Position numbers and translations under genes: made by a program | Shown here: piece after piece, positions 37,006 to 48,258 of the stretch | How positions within the stretch are numbered: position 1 is the stretch's first letter | How the letters are laid out: every line of letters begins with the position of its first letter | Assembly (NCBI RefSeq): GCF_025231525.1 | Contig: NZ_CP103057.1 | Location: forward strand, 947,001-1,011,000 | DNA length: 64,000 bases | Source: Sphingomonas endolithica | GTDB taxonomy: Bacteria; Pseudomonadota; Alphaproteobacteria; Sphingomonadales; Sphingomonadaceae | Reading direction: 5' to 3' | Notes under the pieces: generated by a model | What the model was told of the DNA's origin: nothing | What the model saw: only the letters and a program-made list of their open reading frames with translations | The model's database searches: none

Positions 37006-38493
37006 ATGCGCGACCTCATTCTGGTGATCGACGAAGGCACCACTTCGACCCGGGCCATGCTCTTCCGGCCCGATGGCGCCTGCCTGCATAGCCAGGCGGA
37101 GGAACTGGCCCAGCATTATCCCGAGCCGGGCCGGGTGGAACATGACGCGGCCGAGATCTGGCGCAAGACGCTCGCCGTCACCCATGCGGTGATCGAGCGA
37201 GCCGGCGGCGCGGAGCGCATCGCCGCGATCGGCATCACCAACCAGCGCGAGACGATCGTGTTCTGGGATCGCCACACCGGCGAGCCGCTCGCCCCGGCGA
37301 TCGTCTGGCAGGATCGCCGCACCGCCGCCACCTGCCGCGCGCTGAAGGAACAGGGCCATGAGCCGATGGTGCAGGCCAAGACCGGCCTGCTGCTCGATCC
37401 CTATTTCTCCGGCTCGAAGATCGGCTGGGCGATGGAACATTGGCCGCAACTGCGCGACGCCGGCGACCGGCTCGCCATCGGCACGATCGAATCGTGGCTG
37501 ATCTGGAAGCTCACCGCCGGCGAAGGGCAGAGCGGCCTGCACATCACCGATGCCACCAACGCCAGCCGCACCGCGCTCATGGCGATCGGCAGCGGCCATT
37601 GGGACGACGGCCTGATCGACCTGTTCGGCGCGCCGCGCGCGGCATTGCCCGAGATCGTCGATTGCGCCGGCCGCTTCGGCGAAACCACCCTGTTCGGCGC
37701 GCCCATCCCGATCTGCGGCATCGCCGGTGACCAGCAGGCCGCCACGATCGGCCAGTCCTGCCTCAAGATCGGCGATACCAAGGCGACGTTCGGCACCGGC
37801 GCGTTCGTGCTGACCCAGGCCGGCGCGACGCCGCCCGCGTCGCACAATCGCTTGCTCTCGACCATCGCCTGGCAGCTGGGCGGCCGCCGCGCTTACGCGC
37901 TCGAAGGATCGGTGTTCGTCGCCGGCAGCCTGATCAAATGGATCCGCGACACGCTCGGCCTGATCGGCGACGCCGCCGAGACCGACACGCTCGCGCGCAG
38001 CGTGCCGGACAATGGCGGCACCTATCTCGTGCCCGCACTATCGGGCCTGGGCGCGCCCTGGTGGGAGCCGGACGCGCGCGGCAGCATTTCGGGCCTCAGC
38101 TTCTCCACCACCAAGGCGCACATCGTCCGCGCCGCGCTGGAAGCAATGGCGCACCAGGCCCACGATCTGAAGAGCGCGTTCGCGGCCGACGGAGTCGACT
38201 GGAATTGCGTCCGCATCGATGGCGGCATGGTCGCCAACGACTGGATGGCGCAGGACATGGCCGACATGCTCGGCATCCCCGTCGAACGCCCGCAATTCGC
38301 CGAAACCACCGCGCTCGGCGCGGCGATGCTGGCAGGCGTCGGCTGCGGCCTGTTCAAGGACCTCGCCGCCGCCAGCGTCATGCGCGGCGACGTCGAGACG
38401 TTCGATCCCACCATGAGCAAAGACACCCGTCACGCACGCCTCGACGGCTGGGCGAAGGCGGTAAACAGCGTGGTGACACTAGCGCAGGGCTGA
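37006..38493 (+). CDS. glpK: Glycerol kinase
   Basis: 495 residues, FGGY family; phosphorylates glycerol to glycerol 3-phosphate. The N-terminal phosphate loop DEGTTSTRAMLF, the IGITNQRET strand, the ADP-site GDQQAATIGQSC and GTGAFVL, and the C-terminal DGGMVANDWMAQDMAD with ALGAAMLAG are all present. No glpF, glpD or glpR is nearby, so it stands alone; regulation is not apparent from the sequence. Confidence 0.95.
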   Translation: MRDLILVIDEGTTSTRAMLFRPDGACLHSQAEELAQHYPEPGRVEHDAAEIWRKTLAVTHAVIERAGGAERIAAIGITNQRETIVFWDRHTGEPLAPAIVWQDRRTAATCRALKEQGHEPMVQAKTGLLLDPYFSGSKIGWAMEHWPQLRDAGDRLAIGTIESWLIWKLTAGEGQSGLHITDATNASRTALMAIGSGHWDDGLIDLFGAPRAALPEIVDCAGRFGETTLFGAPIPICGIAGDQQAATIGQSCLKIGDTKATFGTGAFVLTQAGATPPASHNRLLSTIAWQLGGRRAYALEGSVFVAGSLIKWIRDTLGLIGDAAETDTLARSVPDNGGTYLVPALSGLGAPWWEPDARGSISGLSFSTTKAHIVRAALEAMAHQAHDLKSAFAADGVDWNCVRIDGGMVANDWMAQDMADMLGIPVERPQFAETTALGAAMLAGVGCGLFKDLAAASVMRGDVETFDPTMSKDTRHARLDGWAKAVNSVVTLAQG

Positions 38494-38524
38494 CGCGGGG
38501 CGACCGATTACACCTGCCCGACCT

Positions 38525-38635
38525 TCCCCCCGTTCGTGCCGAGTAACGACCGAGTAGCCCGCAGGGCGTATCGAGGGCGTGTATCGAAGCACCGCCCAGC
38601 AAGCGCGCCCTGCGACGAGCGATACAGCACCAACA
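38525..38635. repeat. Diverged type A palindrome
   Basis: It starts CCCCCGTTCGTGCCGAGTA and contains GCAGGGCGTATCGAGGGCG blocks with inverted CGCCCTGCGACGAGCGATAC, but the closing CAGCACGAACGG arm is incomplete. First of three adjacent repeat elements in the 476-bp gap between glpK and the lipoprotein gene; no gene is seen in the gap. Confidence 0.6.
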
Positions 38636-38642
38636 TCCTCAC

Positions 38643-38750
38643 CGTCACCCCGGACTTTGTTCCGGGGTCCACCGTGCCTCACGCTCAACCTTCAAGCCGC
38701 CATCCCGTCGCAAGCCGCTTGGTGGACCCCGGAACACGCCGGCGACTGAC
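38643..38750. repeat. Dispersed palindrome, type C
   Basis: CGTCACCCCGGACTTTGTTC and the opposing GGTGGACCCCGGAACACGCC give partly paired arms. It directly follows the type A relic and precedes the type B element. Confidence 0.7.
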
Positions 38751-38766
38751 CCTTGCGAACATAGAT

Positions 38767-38862
38767 CGTCATCCCCGCGCAGGCGGGGATCCATAGACTC
38801 GGGCGTCAAGACTTCAGCCGCGAAGCAAGCCGGTATGGATCCCCGCCTGCGCGGGGATGACG
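38767..38862. repeat. Dispersed palindrome, type B
   Basis: CGTCATCCCCGCGCAGGCGG and CCGCCTGCGCGGGGATGACG are perfect inverse complements around a centre of about 50 bp. Closest relative of the element at 2096. Confidence 0.85.
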
Positions 38863-38969
38863 TCGGGACCATGTCCAACGGTACAATCACCGAACGCGTC
38901 CCCGGTGACGGCTCGTCCAGCGCACCCGACAACGCCGCGCCACACGCCCGCATCACCCCAGCCCCCCCA

Positions 38970-39545
38970 TCACCTCCCCCGCACCTGCGCATAGGCCCAC
39001 ATGCTGGTCAGGCTGACGTTCGGCTCCGAATAGGCATCGATGGTCGTGCTGATCACATCCGGCAGCGACGGCTGCCCGCCCGGCCGATACCAATAGACGA
39101 TGCTGAACGACGGGTTCTTCGTGACATGCGCCGGCGGCCCGAACCGCCGCCGCAGCCGCTGCGCATAAAAGCGGTTCGCGACGGAGCGAGCGGCCGGGTC
39201 GCTCATATTGCCACGGTGCCGGAAATTGGCCACCGCCAGCCGCCGTCCTTCGTGCAGCTCGAGAAAGTACAGGCTGATGCGCATCGCGGTTGCGGGCGAC
39301 TCGTAGCACGGCATCCCGCCGCCGCGGTTGAGCGGATCGACCATCAGCCTCTCCGTCGGCGCACACGGCACTTGGCGATAGCCACGCCGCTGCAGCGCCA
39401 CGGCAACCTCGCGTGGCGACATGAGCGGCGCAATGCCGCCGATCGCCGCACCTGTCCAGTCGGGCCGCGTGGTCGGCAGCGCTCCCGGCTCGTCGCCGCA
39501 GCTGCTGACGGCCAGTGCTGCGGCAAGCAGCCATCCATATCGCAC
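38970..39545 (-). CDS. Putative lipoprotein, unknown function
   Basis: 191 residues beginning VRYGWLLAAALAVSSCGDEP: a short basic start, hydrophobic stretch and lipobox AVSSC, so it should be a lipoprotein. The remainder has MSPREVAVALQRRGY near residue 45, a motif seen in small sphingomonad periplasmic proteins, but no family is recognised. Two GTG starts are possible; the one at 39545 stands 7 bp after AGGGGGGA. It is divergent from the SIMPL lipoprotein gene. Confidence 0.7.
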   Translation of the reverse strand: MRYGWLLAAALAVSSCGDEPGALPTTRPDWTGAAIGGIAPLMSPREVAVALQRRGYRQVPCAPTERLMVDPLNRGGGMPCYESPATAMRISLYFLELHEGRRLAVANFRHRGNMSDPAARSVANRFYAQRLRRRFGPPAHVTKNPSFSIVYWYRPGGQPSLPDVISTTIDAYSEPNVSLTSMWAYAQVRGR

Positions 39546-39684
39546 GATCACGTCCCCCCTGACCCACCCCACATCTTGTGGCCAAGTTGCTCGGCCGGCG
39601 CCAGCGCCATCGGATCGGCGGCCGCGTTGCATCGTCCGACCACTGACGTACAATGCAGACGCCGTCCGACACGAAAGGCATGCC

Positions 39685-40401
39685 ATGCGCCTCGTCCTGC
39701 TTCCCGGTCTCGCCTTCCCGCTCATTTTGTCGCTCGCCGCCTGTAGCCCGGGCAAGCACGGGCCGCACGATCTCGACCGCGACGAGACCTTGCTGCAGGT
39801 CAGCGCCACCGGCCGCGCCGAGGCGCATCCCGACGAGGCGCGGTTTTCCGCCGGCGTGTCCTCGATCGGCGTCGATGCCGCCGCGGCGACGCAAGCGAAC
39901 AACGCCCGCATGAATGCGGTGATCGCCGCACTCACCGCGCTCGGCGTCGCGAAGGAGGATATCCAGACCAAGCAATTGACCGTCGCGCGGCTCGATTGGG
40001 GCCCGAACAAGCGCAAGTTCGAAGCCAACAACGTCGTCGAGGTGCGGATGCGCGTCGTCGACAAGGCTGGCGCAGCGATCGCCGCCACCACACAGGCGGG
40101 TGCCAACGTCCTCTCCGGCCCCGATCTGCGTGTCAGCGACGATTCGGTGGTCAACGGCGCCGCTTATGCCGCCGCCTACAAAGCGGCCCGCGCCCGCGCC
40201 GACGCGCTCGCCGCCGCGGCCAACCTCAAGGTCGTGCGTATCCTGTCGATCCGCGACGGCAGTACCTCCGCCCCGTCGCCGGTCGCCGACATGGCCTATG
40301 AAGCCCCGCGCCAGGCCGCCCCCGCCCCGCCCCCGGTGCTGGCCGGCACCGACACGACCATCGCCGCGGTCAGCATCGACGCGGTGCTCGGCCCCCGCTA
40401 G
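39685..40401 (+). CDS. SIMPL domain lipoprotein
   Basis: 238 residues. The N-terminus MRLVLLPGLAFPLILSLAAC is a lipoprotein signal with the cysteine at residue 20. The mature part is a SIMPL (DUF541) domain: LLQVSATGRAEAHPDEARFS, the QTKQLTVARLDWG strand and ADALAAAANLKVVRILSIRD. Homologues are periplasmic, some immunogenic or involved in oxidative-stress tolerance. AAAGG lies 6 bp before the ATG. Confidence 0.82.
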   Translation: MRLVLLPGLAFPLILSLAACSPGKHGPHDLDRDETLLQVSATGRAEAHPDEARFSAGVSSIGVDAAAATQANNARMNAVIAALTALGVAKEDIQTKQLTVARLDWGPNKRKFEANNVVEVRMRVVDKAGAAIAATTQAGANVLSGPDLRVSDDSVVNGAAYAAAYKAARARADALAAAANLKVVRILSIRDGSTSAPSPVADMAYEAPRQAAPAPPPVLAGTDTTIAAVSIDAVLGPR

Positions 40402-40403
40402 CT

Positions 40404-42155
40404 TTAGGCCGCCACGCTCGCGCGATCCTCGAACAGCGCCTTCAGATCCTTCTTCAGGATCTTGCCATTGGCGTTCCTCGGCAGCGTCTCGTGCACGAAG
40501 CGCACCGCCACCGGCGTCTTGAACGCGGCAAGGCGCGCCTTCACCCACGCCTGCAGCTCCGCCTCGCTCGCCTCGCACCCCGGCGCCAGATGCACCACCG
40601 CCGCCGGCTCCTCGCCCAGTACGCGGTGCGGCAGCCCGATCAGCGCGCAGTCGGTCACCGCCGGATGCGCGTACAGCACGTTCTCCACCTCGCTCGAATA
40701 GATGTTCTCGCCGCCGCGGATGATCATGTCCTTCGCCCGGTCGACGATATAGACGAACCCCTCCGCATCCACCCGCGCCAGGTCGCCCGTGCGCACCCAG
40801 CCACCGACGAACGTCTCGGCCGTCGCCTCGGGCTTGTTCCAATAGCCCTTCACAATCATCGGTCCGCGCGCCCACAACTCGCCGACCTCGCCCACCGGCA
40901 TCTCGCCTACGCCGTCGTCGTCCATGATCTTCACGTCGGCCACTGCCACCGGCGGCCCGGCGCTCGTCGGGCGGTTGAGATAATCCTCGCTCGAATGGCT
41001 GGTCACCGTCGCCATCGTCTCGGTCATGCCCCAGCCATTGCCGGGCAGCGCGCCGAACTCCTCGTAGATGCGCCGCACCAGCTCGGGCGCCGACGGCGCG
41101 CCGCCATAGGCAATCGCCTCCAGCGACGAGAGATCGTAATGGTGCCGCTCGGGATGCTCCAGCAACTGCCACGCGATCGTCGGCACGCCGCCCGTCACGC
41201 TGACCTTCTCCGTCTCGATGATCTCCATCGCGCGCACCACGTCCCAGCGCCGCATGAAGATGCAGGTCGATCCCGTCGCCACCGCGCCCATCAGCCCGGC
41301 ACTGCACGCCGTGACATGGAAGAGCGGGATCACCGTCAGCGTCGTGCGCGGCGTCGGCTCCGGCACCGCCTCGCCGCGCCTGAGGAACGATCGCGCGCCG
41401 GCATAGCCGCCCGACAGGATGTTGGTCATCAAATTGCGATGCGTGCCGAGCGCCCCCTTGGGATGGCCCGTCGTGCCCGACGTATAGAAGATCGTCGCGT
41501 CGTCGTCGGGCGCGATCCCCACTTCAGGAAACGCCACCTCCGCCAGCCCAGCATAATCGTGCGGCGTACCGATCAGATCCTCCAGCCGCGACTCCCGCCC
41601 CTCCAGCGCACCCGAGGCGCGCGCCACCACGATCCGCTCCACCGCCGGCAGCGCTGGCCCCGCCGCCACGAACCGCTGGTGCCGCTCGTCATCCACGAAC
41701 AGCACGCGCGCGCCCGAATCCTCCACGCCATATTCCAGCTCGCCTGCCGTCCACCAGGCGTTGAGCGGCACGACGATCGCGCCGATACTGGCCGCGGCGA
41801 AGAAGATCACCGGCCATTCCGGCAAATTGCGCATGGCCAGCGCCACGCGGTCGCCCTTCGCCACCCCCATGTCCTGCAGCTTGCCCGCCAGCATCGCCAC
41901 CGCGCGATACTGCGCCTCGAACGTCACCCGCTCGTCCTCGTAGATCGTGAACACCCGCTCGCCATGCGCCCGCGCCGCCTGCGCCAGCCAGGCCAGGCTC
42001 GGCGGCGCGTTCTTCCACACCCGCGTCGGCACGCCCCTAATGTCGATCGTCGCCATCTCGAACTTCGCCCCCGGCGCGGTCAGCAGCGCCTCCGCCTGCG
42101 CCAGCGTGACCGCCGGCCAGGACGGATCGAGCGCGATCAGGGGGTCGCTGGACAA
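40404..42155 (-). CDS. Class I adenylate-forming acyl-CoA synthetase
   Basis: 583 residues, AMP-dependent synthetase/ligase. The phosphate loop YTSGTTGHPKGA (about residue 222), AYGGAPSA, GWGMTETMATV, the hinge GDLARVDAEGFVYIVDRAKD and the C-terminal catalytic lysine in LPRNANGKILKKDL are intact, so it should activate a carboxylic acid to its CoA ester. Substrate not deducible. It converges with the SIMPL gene with 2 bp between the stops and is divergent from the serine hydrolase and beta-oxidation genes. Confidence 0.9.
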   Translation of the reverse strand: MSSDPLIALDPSWPAVTLAQAEALLTAPGAKFEMATIDIRGVPTRVWKNAPPSLAWLAQAARAHGERVFTIYEDERVTFEAQYRAVAMLAGKLQDMGVAKGDRVALAMRNLPEWPVIFFAAASIGAIVVPLNAWWTAGELEYGVEDSGARVLFVDDERHQRFVAAGPALPAVERIVVARASGALEGRESRLEDLIGTPHDYAGLAEVAFPEVGIAPDDDATIFYTSGTTGHPKGALGTHRNLMTNILSGGYAGARSFLRRGEAVPEPTPRTTLTVIPLFHVTACSAGLMGAVATGSTCIFMRRWDVVRAMEIIETEKVSVTGGVPTIAWQLLEHPERHHYDLSSLEAIAYGGAPSAPELVRRIYEEFGALPGNGWGMTETMATVTSHSSEDYLNRPTSAGPPVAVADVKIMDDDGVGEMPVGEVGELWARGPMIVKGYWNKPEATAETFVGGWVRTGDLARVDAEGFVYIVDRAKDMIIRGGENIYSSEVENVLYAHPAVTDCALIGLPHRVLGEEPAAVVHLAPGCEASEAELQAWVKARLAAFKTPVAVRFVHETLPRNANGKILKKDLKALFEDRASVAA

Positions 42156-42255
42156 GGCATGCTCTCCACAAAACTGAACATCGGGTTTGGCTTATCTGCC
42201 GGTTTAGACCCGTTTAGAGTTGATTCGCGCGCCGCTCAAGGCAATAGGAGGCGGC

Positions 42256-42288
42256 ATGTTTCGAAACCGGGGTATGGGCCGACCATGA
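42256..42288 (+). CDS. Possible 10-residue leader peptide before the serine hydrolase
   Basis: A strong AGGAGG lies 5-6 bp before an ATG at 42256 that opens a 10-codon frame (MFRNRGMGRP) whose TGA overlaps the ATG of the serine hydrolase as ATGA. The hydrolase ATG itself has no good Shine-Dalgarno, so coupling through this mini-frame is plausible. Evidence is positional only. Confidence 0.35.
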   Translation: MFRNRGMGRP

Positions 42289-43508
42289 AGATCGCGAAGC
42301 CGGAGGATCATGGCCTGGATGCGTCGCGGCTGACGCGGATCGATACGCTGCTGAAGGAGCGCTACATCGAATCCGGCAAGCTCGCCAACACGCAGATCCT
42401 GCTCGCCAAAGACGGCGAGATCGTCCATTTCGCGCATCAGGGCCCGGCGCGCGAGGACAGCGCCAAGCCGGTCGACGAGACCAGCCTGTTCCGCATCGCC
42501 AGCATGACCAAGCCGATCACCTCGATCGCGTTCATGATGCTGGTCGAACAGGGCCTGGTCGCGGTCGACACACCGGTCCATCACGTACTGCCCGAATTCA
42601 AGCATGTCGGCGTGTTCAACGGCGGCGGCGGCGAGGTGCCGTTCGCCACCCTCCCCACTACCGAGCCGATGCGCATGGTCGATCTGCTGCGCCACACCTC
42701 CGGCCTCACTTATGGCTTCCAGCACCGCTCGAACGTCGATGCCGCTTACCGTGCGGGCACGATCGAGAATTGGCATGGCGGCCATGATCTCGACGGCTTC
42801 GTCGCCGCGCTTGCCCAGCTTCCGCTCGAATTCTCCCCCGGCAGCGCGTGGAATTATTCCGTCTCCACCGACGTGCTCGGCGCCGTCGTACAGCGCGTCT
42901 CGGGCATGCCGCTCGACCGCTTCTTCGCCGAGCGCATCTTCGCCCCGCTCGGCATGCCCGACACCTTCTTCCAGGTGCCCGCCGACAAGATCGACCGCCT
43001 GACCGACTGCTATACCCTGGTCCCGAAACAAGGCCGGGTGATGTACGATCGCGGCGCGGAGAGCGCCTGGGCCAGGATGCCCAAGCTCGTCTCGGGCGGC
43101 GGCGGCCTCGTCTCCACCGCGCTCGATTACCACCGCTTCTTGCAGATGCTGCTGAACGGCGGCACGCTGGACGGCGAACGCCTGGTCGGCCGCAAGACGA
43201 TCGACCTGATGACGATGAGCCATTTGCCCGGCGGCGCGGACCTTTCGACCATGTCCAAGTCGCTGTTCAGCGAAACTGCCAATGCCGGCACCGGCTTCGG
43301 CCTGGGTTTCGCGGTCAATATCGATGTCGCCCGCTCGATGATCCCGGGCAGCGTCGGCGAATATTATTGGGGCGGCATGTTCTCGACCGCCTTCTTCGTC
43401 GATCCGGTCGAGCGCCTGTCCATGGTGTTCATGACGCAGATGTCGCCCAGCAGCACCTACCCGATCCGCCGCGAGCTGAAGACGTTGATCTACAGCGCGC
43501 TGACCTGA
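42285..43508 (+). CDS. Serine hydrolase, class C beta-lactamase-like
   Basis: 407 residues of the beta-lactamase/esterase family. The nucleophile motif S73-M-T-K76, the tyrosine motif Y191-S-V and a late GTGFGLGFAV segment in place of KTG are visible. There is no signal peptide, so the enzyme is probably cytoplasmic and an esterase (EstB/LovD-like) rather than a penicillinase. The neighbourhood of acyl-CoA enzymes suggests an ester or lactone substrate; this is inference. Confidence 0.85.
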   Translation: MKIAKPEDHGLDASRLTRIDTLLKERYIESGKLANTQILLAKDGEIVHFAHQGPAREDSAKPVDETSLFRIASMTKPITSIAFMMLVEQGLVAVDTPVHHVLPEFKHVGVFNGGGGEVPFATLPTTEPMRMVDLLRHTSGLTYGFQHRSNVDAAYRAGTIENWHGGHDLDGFVAALAQLPLEFSPGSAWNYSVSTDVLGAVVQRVSGMPLDRFFAERIFAPLGMPDTFFQVPADKIDRLTDCYTLVPKQGRVMYDRGAESAWARMPKLVSGGGGLVSTALDYHRFLQMLLNGGTLDGERLVGRKTIDLMTMSHLPGGADLSTMSKSLFSETANAGTGFGLGFAVNIDVARSMIPGSVGEYYWGGMFSTAFFVDPVERLSMVFMTQMSPSSTYPIRRELKTLIYSALT

Positions 43509-43525
43509 TGCCTCAAAGCGCCACC

Positions 43526-43620
43526 CGTCATTCCCGCCAAGGCGGGAATCCATAGTCACTGACGATCCGGCGTGAACTCGACGGCAGAGATTATGGGGCC
43601 CCGCCTTCGCGGGGATGACG
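43526..43620. repeat. Diverged type B palindrome
   Basis: CGTCATTCCCGCCAAGGCGG and GCCCCGCCTTCGCGGGGATGACG form imperfect arms. It fills most of the gap between the serine hydrolase and the FadB/FadJ-like gene, leaving only the latter's Shine-Dalgarno region. Confidence 0.75.
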
Positions 43621-43637
43621 AACGACAGGAGAGAGAA

Positions 43638-45671
<2,034 letters not shown>

Positions 45672-45702
45672 CACAGAATGGGGGAGTGGTGGCCACCCTC
45701 CC

Positions 45703-45788
45703 CCCGTTCGTGCTGAGCCTGTCGAAGCACATGCCCCAAGCGCAGACGCCCGAAACACGCCCTTCGACAAGCTCAGGGCGAACGGTGG
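45703..45788. repeat. Dispersed palindrome, type A
   Basis: CCGTTCGTGCTGAGCCTGTC and CTTCGACAAGCTCAGGGCGAACGG pair as arms of about 25 bp. It lies between the FadB/FadJ-like gene and the first acyl-CoA dehydrogenase, within the presumed operon. Confidence 0.8.
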
Positions 45789-45798
45789 AGAGACTAGC

Positions 45799-46983
45799 AT
45801 GACAGACCTAGACCAATTCCGTACCGAAACCCGCGCCTGGCTCGCCGCCAACTGCCCGCTCGAGATGCGCGAACCCATCCGCTCCGAAAAGGACGCCGTT
45901 TGGGGCGGCCGCGACCAGTCCAACCTCACGCCCGCGCAAAAGTCCTGGATGGACGCGATGGCCGCCAAAGGCTGGACCGTCCCCGACTGGCCGAAGGCCT
46001 ATGGCGGCGGCGGCCTCTCCCCCGCCGAAACCAAGATCCTGCGCGAGGAAATGGCCGCGATCCGCGCCCGTAATCCGCTGAACTCCTTCGGCATCTCGAT
46101 GCTCGGCCCAGCCTTGCTTAAATACGGCACCGAGGAGCAGAAACTCGACCACCTGACGAAGATCGCGAAGGGCGAAAACCGCTGGTGCCAGGGCTATAGC
46201 GAGCCCAACGCCGGCTCCGATCTTGCCGCACTCGCCACTTCGGCGGAAGACAAAGGCGACCATTATCTCGTCAACGGCCAGAAGGTGTGGACCAGCTATG
46301 CCGACAAAGCCGACTGGATCTTCTGCCTCGTCCGCACCGACAAGACCAGCAAGCAGGGCGGGATCAGCTTCGTCCTGTTCGACATGGCTAGCGAAGGCGT
46401 CTCGACCAAGCCAATCCTGCTGATCAGCGGCTATTCCCCCTTCTGCGAAACCTTCATGGACAATGTGAAGGTGCCCAAGGAAAACCTTGTCCACGAAGAG
46501 AATAAGGGTTGGGACGTGGCCAAATACCTGCTCGGCCACGAACGCGAGATGATCTCCGGCATGGGTCTCGCCTCGACCGGCGGCAACCCGCTGATCGACG
46601 GCGCGATCGCCACAATCGGCCTCGATCATGACGGCCGCCTGGCCGATCCGCTGCTCCGTGCAAGCATCGCCATGTTCGAAGTCCGCAGCAAGGCATTCGG
46701 CATGATGAGCGAGCGCTTCATCGACGAACTGAAAGCCGGCCGCGCCCACCCCGCCCAGCCGAGCATGATGAAATATTACGGCACCGAGCTCAACAAGAGC
46801 CGCTACGAACTGATGATGGCCGCCGGCGGCAGCGACGCGCTCGAATGGGAAAGCGACGCCTCCTCCGGCGGCGCCACCCCCCGCGCCTGGTTGCGCACCA
46901 AGGCCAACTCGATCGAAGGCGGCACGAGCGAAGTGCAGCTCAACATCATCGCCAAGCGGATTCTGGAACTGCCGAGCGCCTAA
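45799..46983 (+). CDS. Acyl-CoA dehydrogenase, catalytic-type subunit
   Basis: 394 residues. FAD-binding segment GYSEPNAGSDLAAL and the WTSYADKADW strand are present, and the C-terminal loop SIEGGTSEVQLNIIAKRIL has a glutamate at the position of the MCAD-type catalytic base. N-terminal DQFRTETRAWLAANCP resembles the FadE26/FadE29 group rather than straight-chain MCAD. It lies just before a second, shorter dehydrogenase, suggesting a heteromeric enzyme. Confidence 0.9.
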   Translation: MTDLDQFRTETRAWLAANCPLEMREPIRSEKDAVWGGRDQSNLTPAQKSWMDAMAAKGWTVPDWPKAYGGGGLSPAETKILREEMAAIRARNPLNSFGISMLGPALLKYGTEEQKLDHLTKIAKGENRWCQGYSEPNAGSDLAALATSAEDKGDHYLVNGQKVWTSYADKADWIFCLVRTDKTSKQGGISFVLFDMASEGVSTKPILLISGYSPFCETFMDNVKVPKENLVHEENKGWDVAKYLLGHEREMISGMGLASTGGNPLIDGAIATIGLDHDGRLADPLLRASIAMFEVRSKAFGMMSERFIDELKAGRAHPAQPSMMKYYGTELNKSRYELMMAAGGSDALEWESDASSGGATPRAWLRTKANSIEGGTSEVQLNIIAKRILELPSA

Positions 46984-46984
46984 A

Positions 46985-47113
46985 CGCCCTCTCCCCGCTT
47001 GCGGGGAGAGGGCAGACGAGGCGAAGCCGAAGTCGGGAGAGGGGCAGTGCGGCAGCGACGCCGCCCGTGACTGCCCCTCTCCCCTACCCTCTCCCCGCAA
47101 GCGGGGAGAGGGA
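46985..47113. repeat. Dispersed palindrome, type F
   Basis: CCCTCTCCCCGCTTGCGGGG and CCCCGCAAGCGGGGAGAGGG are exact inverse complements, each also a hairpin by itself, with a second nested pair GGAGAGGGGCAGT / ACTGCCCCTCTCC inside. It fills the gap between the two dehydrogenase genes. Confidence 0.85.
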
Positions 47114-47126
47114 GAAAGGAAAAGAA

Positions 47127-48254
47127 ATGCCCCTCTACCTCAACGACGAACAGCAAATGCTCCGCGACACCGCGCGCGACTTCATCGCCGAACACGCCCC
47201 CGTCGCCCACCTCCGCAAGCTCCGCGACGACGACAACCCCGACGGCCTCTCCCGCGATCTCTGGAAGAGCTTCGCCGACATGGGCTTCACCGGCATCCTG
47301 ATGAGCGAACAGGACGGCGGCCTGGGCCTCGGCCATGTCGAGGCCGGCATCGTGCTCGAGGAAATCGGCCGCAACCTCTCCCCCTCGCCCTTCCTCACCA
47401 CCGCCGTCGCCGCGGTCGAGGCCTTGAAGGGCAGCCCCCACGCCGCCCGCCATTTCCCGGGCATCCTCTCCGGCACCACCATCGCCGCGCTCGCCATCGA
47501 CGAAGGCCCCAAGCACCGCGAGCATGTCGCGCTCAAGGCCGAACGCTCGGGCAACGGCTTCAAGCTCAACGGCAGGAAACGGTTCGTGCAGCACGGCCAC
47601 ATCGCCGACCTGATCATCGTCGCCGCGCGCACCGCCGGCGCCGCGCACGAACAGGACGGTATCACCCTTTTCGCGGTCGATCCAACAATGCCCGGAATAC
47701 AACAGGATAGCCAACGCCTCGCCGATTCCAGCATAGCCACAAGCGCGACCTTCGAGAACTTACACCTCGATGCCGACGCCGTCATCGGCGAGATCGACGC
47801 CGGCCACGACCCCTTGAACCGCCTGCTCCGCGCCGCCCGCACCGGCGCCGCCGCAGAGTCGCTCGGCGTCGGCGCCGGCGCGATGGACATGACGATCGGC
47901 TATCTCAAGGAACGCAAACAGTTCGGCCAGACCATCGGCAGCTTCCAGGCGCTGCAACACCGCGCCGCCCACCTCTACAGCGAAATGGAAGTCGCCCGCG
48001 CCGCCGTCATCAAGGCCGCACAACTCCTCGATTCGGGATCCGAAAAAGCCGACGACGCCGTCTCCGTCGCCAAGGCGATGACCACCCTCGCCACCACGCT
48101 CGCCGTCCAGGAAGGCATCCAGATGCACGGCGGCATCGGCATGACCGACGAATACGATATCGGCTTCTACATGAAGCGCGCCCGCGTCCTCGCCGAGATG
48201 TTCGGCGACGCCAATTTCCATGCCGACAAGCTCGCCCGCGCCGCCGGCTATTAA
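47127..48254 (+). CDS. Acyl-CoA dehydrogenase-like subunit without the usual catalytic glutamate
   Basis: 375 residues, MPLYLNDEQQMLRDTARDF at the start. The middle domain is diverged and the C-terminal helices contain ERKQFGQTIGSFQALQHRAA and IQMHGGIGMTDEYDIGFYMKRA, but the final loop reads MFGDANFHADKLARAAGY and lacks the Y/I-E-G-T motif. In alpha2-beta2 dehydrogenases of the FadE28-FadE29 kind one subunit has this look, so this is probably the partner of the preceding gene. AAAGGAAAAGAA precedes the ATG. Confidence 0.87.
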   Translation: MPLYLNDEQQMLRDTARDFIAEHAPVAHLRKLRDDDNPDGLSRDLWKSFADMGFTGILMSEQDGGLGLGHVEAGIVLEEIGRNLSPSPFLTTAVAAVEALKGSPHAARHFPGILSGTTIAALAIDEGPKHREHVALKAERSGNGFKLNGRKRFVQHGHIADLIIVAARTAGAAHEQDGITLFAVDPTMPGIQQDSQRLADSSIATSATFENLHLDADAVIGEIDAGHDPLNRLLRAARTGAAAESLGVGAGAMDMTIGYLKERKQFGQTIGSFQALQHRAAHLYSEMEVARAAVIKAAQLLDSGSEKADDAVSVAKAMTTLATTLAVQEGIQMHGGIGMTDEYDIGFYMKRARVLAEMFGDANFHADKLARAAGY

Positions 48255-48258
48255 GGCG

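Noticed and set aside
38953..41307. Long minus-strand frame spanning the lipoprotein, SIMPL and synthetase genes
   Set aside because: It crosses three well-supported genes and a divergent promoter region and encodes low-complexity sequence.
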